Assembly (NCBI GenBank): GCA_026018925.1
Contig: JAKSZU010000322.1
Span: 62,001 to 126,000, forward strand
Source: Tupaia tana
Taxonomy: Eukaryota; Chordata; Mammalia; Scandentia; Tupaiidae
Direction of reading: 5' to 3'
DNA: 64,000 nt
Under the pieces are notes generated by a model. It made no database searches. It saw only the letters and a list, made by a program, of their open reading frames with translations, and was not told the origin of the DNA. This document shows, piece by piece, positions 36,501 to 49,289 of the stretch. Both the position numbers and the translations under genes were made by a program. Within the stretch, counting starts at the first letter, position 1. Every line of letters begins with the position of its first letter.

Positions 36501-39500
36501 TGAATTATGAGTAGAAAATATTCATTTCGCCTGTGCCCTGAAATATCTAGTTCCCTGTATCCTTGTGGAAACTTCTCAGAGAATGGCTCAACTCTCCTGC
36601 CTGGAAGAAAGGAGCAGAAGGGCTTATTAACAAAACAAAAGATGGAGCTGAGAGCCAGAGAGAAATTATACCTTTAAAAAAATCTTAAAACGGAAAAATT
36701 ACCAAAAAATATGAGGAGAAAGGAGCAGAGAGAGACAGAGACCTCAGAGACACAGAGACAGTTATAGAAGGCCAGACTGGCTCCCTACCACACTAGATTT
36801 GCTTGCTGGAGGCTGAATTATGAGTAGAAAATCTTCATTTGGCCTGTGCCCTGAAATATCTAGTTCCCAGTATCCATGTGGAATCTTCTCAGAGAATGGC
36901 TCAACTCTCCTGCCTGGAACAAAGGAGCAGAAGGGCTTATTAACAAAACAAAAGATGGAGCTGAGAGCCAGAGAGAAATTCTACCTTTAAAAAAATCGTT
37001 AAAAGGAAAAATTACTAAAAAAATATGAGGAGACAGGAGCAGAGAGAGACAGAGAACTCTGAGACACAGAGACCGGGATGGAAGGAAAGAGGGGCTCCCT
37101 ACCACACTAGCTTTGCTTGCTGGAGGCTGAATTATGAGTAGAAAATCTTCATTTCGCCTGTGCCCTGAAATATCTAGTTCCCAGTATCCATGTGGAATCT
37201 TCTCAGAGAATGGCTCAACTCCCCTGCCTGGGAGAAAGGAGCAGAAGGGCTTATTAACAAAACAAAAGATGGAGCTGAGAGCCAGAGAGAAATTCTAACT
37301 TTAAAAAAATCGTAAAAAGAAAAATTACCAAAAAAATGAGGAGACAGGAGCAGAGAGAGACAGAGGCCTCAGAGACACAGAGACAGGGATAGGAGGCCAG
37401 AGGGGCTCCCTACCACACTAGCTTTGCTTGCTGGAAGCTGAATTATGTGTAGAAAATCTTCATTTCCCCTGTGCCCTGAAATATCTAGTTCCCAGTATCC
37501 ATGTGGAATCTTCTCAGAGAATGGCTCAACTCTCCTGCCTGGAAGAAAGGAGCAGAAGGGCTTATTAACAAAACAAAAGATGGAGCTGAGAGCCAGAGAG
37601 AAATTATACCTTTAAAAAAATCTTAAAACGGAAAAATTACCAAAAAATTTGAGGAGACAGGAGCGGAGAGAGAGAGAGACCTCAGAGACACAGAGACAGG
37701 GATAGAAGGCCAGAGGGGCTCCCTACCACACTAGCTTTGCTTGCTGGAGGCTGAATTATGAGTAGAAAATCTTCATTTCGCCTGTGCCCTGAAATATCTT
37801 TTTCCCAGTATCCATGTGGAATCTTCTCAGAGAATGGCTCAACTCTCCTGCCTGGGAGAAAGGAGCAGAAGGGCTTATTAACAAAACAAAAGATGGAGCT
37901 GAGAGCCAGAGAGAAATTCTACCTTTAAAAAAATCCTAAAAAGGAAAAATTACCAAAAAAAATGAGGAGACAGGAGCAGAGAGAGACAGAGACCTCAGAG
38001 ACACCGAGACAGGGATAGAAGGCCAGAGGGGCTCCCTACCACACTAGCTTTGCTTGCTGGAGGCTGAATTATGAGTAGAAAATCTTCATTTCGCCTGTGC
38101 CCTGAAATATCTAGTTCCCAGTATCCATGTGGAATCTTCTCAGAGAATGGCTCAACTCTCCTGCCTGGGAGAAAGGAGCAGAAGGGCTTATTAACAAAAC
38201 AAAAGATGGAGCTGAGAGCCAGAGAGAAATTCTACTTTTCAAAAAATCGTAAAAAGGAAAAATTACCAAAAAAAAAAAATGAGGAGACAGGAGCAGAGAG
38301 AGACAGAGACCTCAGAGACACAGAGACAGGGATAGAAGGCCAGAGGGGCTCCCTACCACACTAGCTTTGCTTTCTGGAGGCTGAATTATGAGTAGAAAAT
38401 CTTCATTTCGCCTGTGCCCTGAAATATCTAGTTCCCAGTATCCATGTGGAAACTTCTCAGAGAATGGCTCAACTCTCCTGCCTGGGAGAAAGGAGCAGAA
38501 GGGCTTATTAACAAAACAAAAGATGGAGCTGAGAGCCAGAGAGAAATTCTACATTTAAAAAATCGTAAAAAGGAAAAATTACCAAAAAAAAATGAGGAGA
38601 CTGGAGCAGAGAGAGACAGAGACCTCAGAGACACAGAGACAAGGATAGAAGGCCAGAGGGGCTCCCTACCACACTAGCTTTGCTTGCTGGAGGCTGAATT
38701 ATGAGTAGAACATCTTCATTTCGCCTGTGCCCTGAAATATATAGTTCCCAGTATCCATGTGGAATCTTCTCAGAGAATGGCTCAACACTCTTGCCTGGGA
38801 GAAAGGAGCAGAAGGGCTTATTAACAAAACAAAAGATGGAGCTGAGAGCCAGAGAGAAATTCTACATTTAAAACAATCGTAAAAAAAGAAAAATTACCAA
38901 AAAAAAAATGAGGAGACAGGAGCAGAGTGAGACAGAGACCTCAGAGACACAGAGACAGGGATAGAAGGCCAGAGGGGCTCCCTACCACACTAGCTTTGCT
39001 TGCTGGAGGCTGAATTATGAGTAGAAAATCTTCATTTCGCCTGTGCCATGAAATATCTATTTCCAAGTATCCATGTGGAATCTTCTCAGAGAATGGCTCA
39101 ACTCTCCTGCCTGGGAGAAAGGAGCAGAAGGGCTTATTAACAAAAGAAAAGATGGAGCTGAGAGCCAGAGATTAATTCTACCTTTAAAAAATCGTAAAAA
39201 GGAACAATTACCAAAAAAAATGTGGAGACAGGAGCAGAGAGAGACAGAGACCTCAGAGACACAGAGCCAGCGATAGAAGGCAAGAGGGGCTCCCTACCAC
39301 ACTTGCTTTACTTGCTGGAGCCTGAATTATGAGTAGAAAATCTTAATTTCGCCTGTGCCCTGAAATATCTAGTTCCCAGTATCCATGTGGAATCTTCTCA
39401 GAGAATGGCTCAACTCTCCTGCCTGGGAGAAAGGAGCAGAAGGGCTTATTAACAAAACAAAAGATGGAGCTGAGAGCCAGAGAGAAATTCTACCTTTAAA

Positions 39501-42210
39501 AATTCGTAAAAAGGAAAAATTACCAAAAAAATATGAAGAGACAGGAGCAGAGAGAGACAGAGACCTCAGAGACACAGAGACAGGGATAGAAGGTCAGAGG
39601 GGCTCCCTACCACACTAGCTTTGCTTGCTGGCGCCTGAATTATGAGTAGAAAATATTCATTTCGCCTGTGCCCTGAAATATCTAGTTCCCTGTATCCTTG
39701 TGGAAACTTCTCAGAGAATGGCTCAACTCTCCTGCCTGGAAGAAAGGAGCAGAAGGGCTTATTAACAAAACAAAAGATGGAGCTGAGAGCCAGAGAGAAA
39801 TTATACCTTTAAAAAAATCTTAAAACGGAAAAATTACCAAAAAATATGAGGAGAAAGGAGCAGAGAGAGACAGAGACCTCAGAGACACAGAGACAGTTAT
39901 AGAAGGCCAGACTGGCTCCCTACCACACTAGATTTGCTTGCTGGAGGCTGAATTATGAGTAGAAAATCTTCATTTGGCCTGTGCCCTGAAATATCTAGTT
40001 CCCAGTATCCATGTGGAATCTTCTCAGAGAATGGCTCAACTCTCCTGCCTGGAACAAAGGAGCAGAAGGGCTTATTAACAAAACAAAAGATGGAGCTGAG
40101 AGCCAGAGAGAAATTCTACCTTTAAAAAAATCGTTAAAAGGAAAAATTACTAAAAAAATATGAGGAGACAGGAGCAGAGAGAGACAGAGAACTCTGAGAC
40201 ACAGAGACCGGGATGGAAGGAAAGAGGGGCTCCCTACCACACTAGCTTTGCTTGCTGGAGGCTGAATTATGAGTAGAAAATCTTCATTTCGCCTGTGCCC
40301 TGAAATATCTAGTTCCCAGTATCCATGTGGAATCTTCTCAGAGAATGGCTCAACTCCCCTGCCTGGGAGAAAGGAGCAGAAGGGCTTATTAACAAAACAA
40401 AAGATGGAGCTGAGAGCCAGAGAGAAATTCTAACTTTAAAAAAATCGTAAAAAGAAAAATTACCAAAAAAATGAGGAGACAGGAGCAGAGAGAGACAGAG
40501 GCCTCAGAGACACAGAGACAGGGATAGGAGGCCAGAGGGGCTCCCTACCACACTAGCTTTGCTTGCTGGAAGCTGAATTATGTGTAGAAAATCTTCATTT
40601 CCCCTGTGCCCTGAAATATCTAGTTCCCAGTATCCATGTGGAATCTTCTCAGAGAATGGCTCAACTCTCCTGCCTGGAAGAAAGGAGCAGAAGGGCTTAT
40701 TAACAAAACAAAAGATGGAGCTGAGAGCCAGAGAGAAATTATACCTTTAAAAAAATCTTAAAACGGAAAAATTACCAAAAAATTTGAGGAGACAGGAGCG
40801 GAGAGAGACAGAGACCTCAGAGACACAGAGACAGGGATAGAAGGCCAGAGGGGCTCCCTACCACACTAGCTTTGCTTGCTGGAGGCTGAATTATGAGTAG
40901 AAAATCTTCATTTCGCCTGTGCCCTGAAATATCTTTTTCCCAGTATCCATGTGGAATCTTCTCAGAGAATGGCTCAACTCTCCTGCCTGGGAGAAAGGAG
41001 CAGAAGGGCTTATTAACAAAACAAAAGATGGAGCTGAGAGCCAGAGAGAAATTCTACTTTTCAAAAAATCGTAAAAAGGAAAAATTACCAAAAAAAAAAA
41101 TGAGGAGACAGGAGCAGAGAGAGACAGAGACCTCAGAGACACAGAGACAGGGATAGAAGGCCAGAGGGGCTCCCTACCACACTAGCTTTGCTTTCTGGAG
41201 GCTGAATTATGAGTAGAAAATCTTCATTTCGCCTGTGCCCTGAAATATCTAGTTCCCAGTATCCATGTGGAAACTTCTCAGAGAATGGCTCAACTCTCCT
41301 GCCTGGGAGAAAGGAGCAGAAGGGCTTATTAACAAAACAAAAGATGGAGCTGAGAGCCAGAGAGAAATTCTACATTTAAAAAATCGTAAAAAGGAAAAAT
41401 TACCAAAAAAAAATGAGGAGACTGGAGCAGAGAGAGACAGAGACCTCAGAGACACAGAGACAAGGATAGAAGGCCAGAGGGGCTCCCTACCACACTAGCT
41501 TTGCTTGCTGGAGGCTGAATTATGAGTAGAACATCTTCATTTCGCCTGTGCCCTGAAATATATAGTTCCCAGTATCCATGTGGAATCTTCTCAGAGAATG
41601 GCTCAACACTCTTGCCTGGGAGAAAGGAGCAGAAGGGCTTATTAACAAAACAAAAGATGGAGCTGAGAGCCAGAGAGAAATTCTACATTTAAAACAATCG
41701 TAAAAAAAGAAAAATTACCAAAAAAAAAATGAGGAGACAGGAGCAGAGAGAGACAGAGACCTCAGAGACACAGAGACAGGGATAGAAGGCCAGAGGGGCT
41801 CCCTACCACACTAGCTTTGCTTGCTGGAGGCTGAATTATGAGTAGAAAATCTTCATTTCGCCTGTGCCATGAAATATCTATTTCCAAGTATCCATGTGGA
41901 ATCTTCTCAGAGAATGGCTCAACTCTCCTGCCTGGGAGAAAGGAGCAGAAGGGCTTATTAACAAAAGAAAAGATGGAGCTGAGAGCCAGAGATTAATTCT
42001 ACCTTTAAAAAATCGTAAAAAGGAACAATTACCAAAAAAAATGTGGAGACAGGAGCAGAGAGAGACAGAGACCTCAGAGACACAGAGCCAGCGATAGAAG
42101 GCAAGAGGGGCTCCCTACCACACTTGCTTTACTTGCTGGAGCCTGAATTATGAGTAGAAAATCTTAATTTCGCCTGTGCCCTGAAATATCTAGTTCCCAG
42201 TATCCATGTG
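36260..42210 (+). repeat. Tandem 3135-bp (10-monomer) duplication with one monomer lost in the right copy
   Basis: From about 36.26 kb the offset to the right copy is 3135 bp (GGCGCCTGAATT, AGTTATAG, GGCCAGACTGGC, TTTGGCCTG, GGAACAAAGG, TCGTTAAAAGG, CTCCCCTGCC, TTCTAACTTT, AATTTGAGG). After about 38.1 kb it is 2821 bp (TTTTCAAAAAATCG 38237/41058, AAAACAATCG, CCAAGTATCC, GATTAATTC, TCTTAATTTCG), up to about 39390/42210. The 314-bp step is one monomer: the left copy has an ATCTTTTTCCC monomer with AATCCTAAAAAGG followed by a CTAGTTCCC monomer with TTTTCAAAAAATCG, whereas the right copy fuses the first half of the former to the second half of the latter near 40940-41056. Confidence 0.92.
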
Positions 42211-43440
42211 GAATCTTCTCAGAGAATGGCTCAACTCTCCTGCCTGGAACAAAGGAGCAGAAGGGCTTATTAACAAAAAAAAAGATGGAGCTGAGAGCCA
42301 GAGAGAAATTATACCTTTAAAAAAATCTTAAAACGGAAAAATTACCAAAAAATATGAGGAGACAGGAGCAGAGAGAGACAGAGACCTCAGAGACACAGAG
42401 ACAGTGATAGAAGGCCAGAGGGGCTCCCTACCACACTAGATTTGCTTGCTGGAGGCTGAATTATGAGTAGAAAATCTTCATTTCGCCTGTGCCCTGAAAT
42501 ATCTAGTTCCAGTATCCATGTGGAATCTTCTCAGAGAATGGCTCAACTCTCCTGCCTGGGAGAAAGGAGCAGAAGGGCTTATTAACAAAACAAAAGATGG
42601 AGCTGAGAGCCAAAGAGAAATTCTACCTTTAAAAAAATCGTAAAAAGGAAAAATTACTAAAAAAATATGAGGAGACAGGAGCAGAGAGAGACAGAGACCT
42701 CAGAGACACAGAGACCGGGATGGAAGGCCAGAGGGGCTCCCTACCACACTAGCTTTGCTTGCTGGAGGCTGAATTATGAGTAGAACATCTTCATTTCGCC
42801 TGTGCCCTGAAATATCTAGTTCCCAGTATCCATGTGGAAACTTCTCAGAGAATAGCTCAACTCTCCTGCCTGGGAGAAAGGAGCAGAAGGGCTTATTAAC
42901 AAAACAAAAGATGGAGCTGAGAGCCAGAGAGAAATTCTACCTTTAAAAAAATCGTAAAAAGAAAAATTACCAAAAAAATGAGGAGACAGTAGCAGAGAGA
43001 GACAGAGACCTCAGAGACACAGAGACAGGGATAGGAGGCCAGAGGGGCTCCCTACCACACTAGATTTGCTTGCTGGAAGCTGAATTATGAGTAGAAAATC
43101 TTCATTTCCCCTGTGCCCTGAAATATCTAGTTCCCAGTATCCATGTGGAATCTTCTCAAAGAATGGCTCAACTCTCCTGCCTGGGAGAAAGGAGCAGAAG
43201 GGCTTATTAACAAAACAAAAGATGGAGCTGAGAGCCAGAGAGAAATTCTACCTTTAAAAAAATCGTAAGAAGGAAAAATTACCAAAAAAAATGAGGAGAC
43301 AGGAGCAGAGAGAGACAGAGTCGTCAGAGACACCGAGACAGGGATAGAAGGCCAGAGGGGCTCCCTACCACACTAGCTTTGCTTGCTGGAGGCTGAATTA
43401 TGAGTAGAAAATCTTCATTTCGCCTGTGCCCTGAAATATC
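41150..43440 (+). repeat. Segmental duplicate in array B, partner at 9540-11830
   Basis: Right copy of the 31.61-kb-offset match. It overlaps the end of the 3135-bp duplication: up to about 42.21 kb the sequence also matches 38.3-39.39 kb, while from there (GGAACAAAGG onward) only the 9.5-11.8 kb partner continues. That suggests the right copy here preserves the older monomer order and the 39.4-kb region was rearranged. Confidence 0.83.
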
Positions 43441-46400
43441 TTTTTCCCAGTATCCATGTGGAATCTTCTCAGAGAATGGCTCAACTCTCCTGCCTGGGAG
43501 AAGGAGCAGAAGGGCTTATTAACAAAACAAAAGATGGAGCTGAGAGCCAGAGAGAAATTCTACCTTTAAAAAATCCTAAAAAGGAAAAATTACCAAAAAA
43601 AATGAGGAGACAGGAGCAGAGAGAGACAGAGACCTCAGAGACACAGAGACAGGGATAGAAGGCCAGAGGGGCTCCCTACCACACTAGCTTTGCATGCTGG
43701 AGGCTGAATTATGAGTAGAAAATCTTCATTTCGCCTGTGCCCTGAAATATCTAGTTCCCAGTATCCATGTGGAATCTTCTCAGAGAATGGCTCAACTCTC
43801 CTGCCTGGGAGAAAGGAGCAGAAGGGCTTATTAACAAAACAAAAGATGGAGCTGAGAGCCAGAGAGAAATTCTACTTTTAAAAAAATCGTAAAAAGGAAA
43901 AATTATCAAAAAAATATGAGGAGACATGAGCAGAGAGAGACAGAGACCTCAGAGACACAGAGACAGGGATAGAAGCCCAGAGGGGCTCCCAACCACACTA
44001 CCTTTGCTTTCTGGAGGCTGAATTATGAGTAGAAAATCTTCATTTCGCCTGTTCCCTGAAATATCCAGTTCCCAGTATCCATGTGGAATCTTCTCAGAGA
44101 ATGGCTCAACTCTCCTGCCTGGGAGAAAGGAGCAGAAGGGCTTATTAACAAAACAAAAGATGGAGCTGAGAGCCAGAGAGAAATTCTACCTTTAAAAATA
44201 TCGTAAAAAGGAAAAATTACCAAAAAAAATATGAGGAGACAGGAGCAGAGAGAGACAGAGACCTCAGAGACACAGAGACAGGGATAGAAGGCAAGAAGTG
44301 CTCCCTACCACACAAGCTTTGCTTGCTGGAGGCTGAATTATGAGTAGAAAATCTTCATTTCGCCTTTGCCCTGAAATATCTAGTTCCCAGTATCCATGTG
44401 GAATCTTCTCAGAGAATGGCTCAACTCTCCTGCCTGGGAGAATGGAGCAGAAGGGCTTATTAACAAAACAAAAGATGGAGCTGTGACCCAGAGAGGAATT
44501 CTTCCTTTAAAAAAATCTTAAAAATGAAAAATTACCAAAAAAAATGAGGAGACAGGAGCAGAGAGAGAAAGAGACCTCAGAGACACAGAGACAGGGATAG
44601 AAGGCCAGAGGGGCTCCCTGCCACACTAGCTTTGCTTGCTGAAGGCTGAATTATGAGTAGAAAATCTTCATTTCGCCTTTGCCCTGAAATATCTAGTTCC
44701 CTGTATCCATGTGGAATCTTCTCAGAGAATGGCTCAACTCTCCTGCCTGGGAGAAAGGAGCAGAAGGGCTTATTAACAAAACAAAAGATGGAGCTGAGAG
44801 CCAGAGAGAAATTCTAACTTTAAAAAATCGTAAAAAGGAAAAATTACCAAAAAAATTGAGGAGACATGAGCAGAGAGAGACAGAGACCTCAGTGAGACAG
44901 AGACAGGGATAGAAGGCCAGAGGTGCTCCCTACCACACTAGCTTTGCTTGCTGGAGGCTGAATTATGAGTAGAAAATCTTCATTACGCCTGTGACCTGAA
45001 ATATCTAGCTCCCAGTATCCATGTGGAATCTTCTCAGAGAATGGCTCAACTCTCCTGCCTGGGAGAATGGAGCAGAAGGGCTTATTAACAAAACAAAAGA
45101 TGGAGCTGAGAGCCAGAGAGAAATTCTACCTTTCAAAAAATTGTAAAAAAGAAAAATTACCAAAAAAATATGATGAGACAGGAGCAGAGAGAGACAGAGA
45201 CCTCAGAGACACAGAGACAGGGATAGAAGGCCAGAGGGGTTCCCTACCACACTAGTTTGGCTTGCTGGAGGCTGAATTATGAGTAGAAAATCATCATTTC
45301 GCCTGTGCCCTGAAATATCTAGTTCCCAGTATCCATGTGGAATCTTCTCAGAGAATGGTTCAACTCTCCTGCCTGGGAGAAAGGAGCAGAAGGGCTTATT
45401 AACAAAACAAAAGATGGAGCTGAGAGCCAGAGAGAAATTCTACTTTTAAAAAAATCGTAAAAAGGAAAAATTACCAAAAAAAAATGAGGAGACAAGAGCA
45501 GAGAGAGACAGAGACCTCATAGACACAGAGACAGGGATAGAAGGCCAGAGGGGCTCCCTACCACACTAGCTTTGCTTGCTGGAGGCTGAATTATGAGTAG
45601 AAAATCTTCATTTCGCCTGTGCCCTGAAATATCTTTTTCCCAGTATCCATGTGGAATCTTCTCAGAGAATGGCTCAACTCTCCTGCCTGGGAGAAGGAGC
45701 AGAAGGGCTTATTAACAAAACAAAAGATGGAGCTGAGAGCCAGAGAGAAATTCTACCTTTAAAAAATCCTAAAAAGGAAAAATTACCAAAAAAAATGAGG
45801 AGACAGGAGCAGAGAGAGACAGAGACCTCAGAGACACAGAGACAGGGATAGAAGGCCAGAGGGGCTCCCTACCACACTAGCTTTGCATGCTGGAGGCTGA
45901 ATTATGAGTAGAAAATCTTCATTTCGCCTGTGCCCTGAAATATCTAGTTCCCAGTATCCATGTGGAATCTTCTCAGAGAATGGCTCAACTCTCCTGCCTG
46001 GGAGAAAGGAGCAGAAGGGCTTATTAACAAAACAAAAGATGGAGCTGAGAGCCAGAGAGAAATTCTACTTTTAAAAAAATCGTAAAAAGGAAAAATTATC
46101 AAAAAAATATGAGGAGACATGAGCAGAGAGAGACAGAGACCTCAGAGACACAGAGACAGGGATAGAAGCCCAGAGGGGCTCCCAACCACACTAGCTTTGC
46201 TTTCTGGAGGCTGAATTATGAGTAGAAAATCTTCATTTCGCCTGTTCCCTGAAATATCCAGTTCCCAGTATCCATGTGGAATCTTCTCAGAGAATGGCTC
46301 AACTCTCCTGCCTGGGAGAAAGGAGCAGAAGGGCTTATTAACAAAACAAAAGATGGAGCTGAGAGCCAGAGAGAAATTCTACCTTTAAAAATATCGTAAA

Positions 46401-47815
46401 AAGGAAAAATTACCAAAAAAAATATGAGGAGACAGGAGCAGAGAGAGACAGAGACCTCAGAGACACAGAGACAGGGATAGAAGGCAAGAAGTGCTCCCTA
46501 CCACACAAGCTTTGCTTGCTGGAGGCTGAATTATGAGTAGAAAATCTTCATTTCGCCTTTGCCCTGAAATATCTAGTTCCCAGTATCCATGTGGAATCTT
46601 CTCAGAGAATGGCTCAACTCTCCTGCCTGGGAGAATGGAGCAGAAGGGCTTATTAACAAAACAAAAGATGGAGCTGTGAGCCAGAGAGGAATTCTTCCTT
46701 TAAAAAAATCTTAAAAATGAAAAATTACCAAAAAAAAATGAGGAGACAGGAGCAGAGAGAGAAAGAGACCTCAGAGACACAGAGACAGGGATAGAAGGCC
46801 AGAGGGGCTCCCTGCCACACTAGCTTTGCTTGCTGAAGGCTGAATTATGAGTAGAAAATCTTCATTTCGCCTTTGCCCTGAAATATCTAGTTCCCTGTAT
46901 CCATGTGGAATCTTCTCAGAGAATGGCTCAACTCTCCTGCCTGGGAGAAAGGAGCAGAAGGGCTTATTAACAAAACAAAAGATGGAGCTGAGAGTCAGAG
47001 AGAAATTCTAACTTTAAAAAATCGTAAAAAGGAAAAATTACCAAAAAAATTGAGGAGACATGAGCAGAGAGAGACAGAGACCTCAGTGAGACAGAGACAG
47101 GGATAGAAGGCCAGAGGTGCTCCCTACCACACTAGCTTTGCTTGCTGGAGGCTGAATTATGAGTAGAATATCTTCATTACGCCTGTGACCTGAAATATCT
47201 AGCTCCCAGTATCCATGTGGAATCTTCTCAGAGAATGGCTCAACTCTCCTGCCTGGGAGAATGGAGCAGAAGGGCTTATTAACAAAACAAAAGATGGAGC
47301 TGAGAGCCAGAGAGAAATTCTACCTTTCAAAAAATTGTAAAAAAGAAAAATTACCAAAAAAATATGATGAGACAGGAGCAGAGAGAGACAGAGACCTCAG
47401 AGACACAGAGACAGGGATAGAAGGCCAGAGGGGTTCCCTACCACACTAGTTTGGCTTGCTGGAGGCTGAATTATGAGTAGAAAATCATCATTTCGCCTGT
47501 GCCCTGAAATATCTAGTTCCCAGTATCCATGTGGAATCTTCTCAGAGAATGGTTCAACTCTCCTGCCTGGGAGAAAGGAGCAGAAGGGCTTATTAACAAA
47601 ACAAAAGATGGAGCTGAGAGCCAGAGAGAAATTCTACTTTTAAAAAAATCGTAAAAAGGAAAAATTACCAAAAAAAAATGAGGAGACAAGAGCAGAGAGA
47701 GACAGAGACCTCATAGACACAGAGACAGGGATAGAAGGCCAGAGGGGCTCCCTACCACACTAGCTTTGCTTGCTGGAGGCTGAATTATGAGTAGAAAATC
47801 TTCATTTCGCCTGTG
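43330..47815 (+). repeat. Tandem 2193-bp (7-monomer) duplication
   Basis: 43330-45620 matches 45525-47815 at an offset of 2193-2194 bp with only a handful of differences noticed (CTACCTTTGC/CTAGCTTTGC, GCTGTGACCC/GCTGTGAGCC, GAGAGCCAG/GAGAGTCAG, GAAAATCTTC/GAATATCTTC and one A-run length). Shared oddities include the short GGGAGAAGGAGC, TATCCAGTTCC, GTCAGTGAGACAG-type CAGTGAGACAG, CATTACGCC, TTCAAAAAATTG and CACTAGTTTGGC. The low divergence marks it as one of the youngest events in the window. Confidence 0.94.
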
Positions 47816-48500
47816 CCCTGAAATATCTATTTCCCAGTATCCATGTGGAATCTTCTCAGAGAATGGCTCAACTCTCCTGCCTGGGAGAAAGGAGCAGAAG
47901 GGCTTATTAACAAAACAAAAGATGGAGCTGAGAGCCAGAGAGAAATTCTACCTTTAAAAAAATCGTAAAAAGGAACAATTACCAAAAAAAATGAGGAGAC
48001 AGGAGCAGAGAGAGACAGAGACCTCAGAGACACAGAGCCAGTGATAGAAGGCCAGAGGGGCTCCCTACCACACTTGCTTTACTTGCTGGAGCCGGAATTA
48101 TGAGTAGAAAATCTTCATTTCGCCGGTGCCCTGAAATATCTAGTTCCCAGTATTCATGTGGAAACTTCTCAGAGAATGGCTCAACTCTCCTGCCTGGAAT
48201 AAAGGAGCAGAAGTGCTTATTAACAAAACAAAAGATGGAGCTGAGAGCCAGAGAGAAATTCTACCTTTAAAAAAATCTTAAAACGGAAAAATTAACAAAA
48301 AATATGAGGAGACAGGAGCAGAGAGAGACAGAGACCTCAGAGACACAGAGACAGTGATAGAAGGCCAGAGGGTCTCCCTACCACACTAGATTTGCTTGCT
48401 GGAGGCTGAATTATGAGTAGAAAATCTTCATTTCGCCGGTGCCCTGAAATATCTAGTTCCCAGTATCCATGTGGAATCTTCTCAGAGAATGGCTCAACTC
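47400..48500 (+). repeat. Segmental duplicate in array B, partner at 59930-61030
   Basis: About 3.5 monomers match at an offset of 12529 bp (40 monomers): GGGTTCCCTA (47431/59960), CTAGTTTGGC, ATCATCATTTCG-like start, CTCATAGACAC, CTATTTCCC, GGAACAATTACC, GAGCCAGTGATAG (48035/60564), CAGTATTCATG, GGAATAAAGG and AAACGG. The copies then part: 48580 has CTTTAGAAAAATCG, 61100 has AATCGTAGAAAGG. Confidence 0.8.
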
Positions 48501-49289
48501 TCCTGCCTGGGAGAAAGGAGCAGAAGGGCTTATTAACAAAACAAAAGATGGAGCTGAGAGCCAGAGAGAAATTCTACCTTTAGAAAAATCGTAAAAAGAA
48601 AAAATTACTAAAAAAATATGAGGAGACAGGAGCAGAGAGAGACAGAGACCTCAGAGACACAGAGACCGGGATGGAAGGCCAGAGGGGCTCCCTACCACAC
48701 TAGCTTTGCTTGCTGGAGGCTGAATTATGAGTAGAAAATCTTCATTTCGCCTGTGCCCCGAAATATCTAGTTCCCAGTATCCATGTGGAAACTTCTCAGA
48801 GAATGGCTCAACTCTCCTGCCTGGGAGAAAGGAGCAGAAGGGCTTATTAACAAAACAAAAGATGGAGCTGAGAGACAGAGAGAAATTCTACCTTTGAAGA
48901 AATCGTAAAAAGAAAAATTACCAAAAAAATGAGGAGACAGGTGCAGAGAGAGACAGAGACCTTAGAGACACAGAGACAGGGATAGGAGGCCAGAGGGGCT
49001 CCCTACCACACTAGCTTTGCTTGCTGGAAGCTGAATTATGAGTAGAAAATCTTCATTTCCCCTGTGCCCTGAAATATCTAGTTCCCAGTATCCATGTGGA
49101 ATCTTCTCAGAGAATGGCTCAACTCTCCTGCCGGGGAGAAAGGAGCAGAAGGGCTTATTAACAAAACAAAAGATGGAGCTGAGAGCCAGAGAGAAATTCT
49201 ACCTTTAAAAAAATCGTAAAAAGGAAAAATTACCAAAAAAACATGAGGAGACAGGAGCAGAGAGAGACAGAGACCTCAGAGACACAGAG

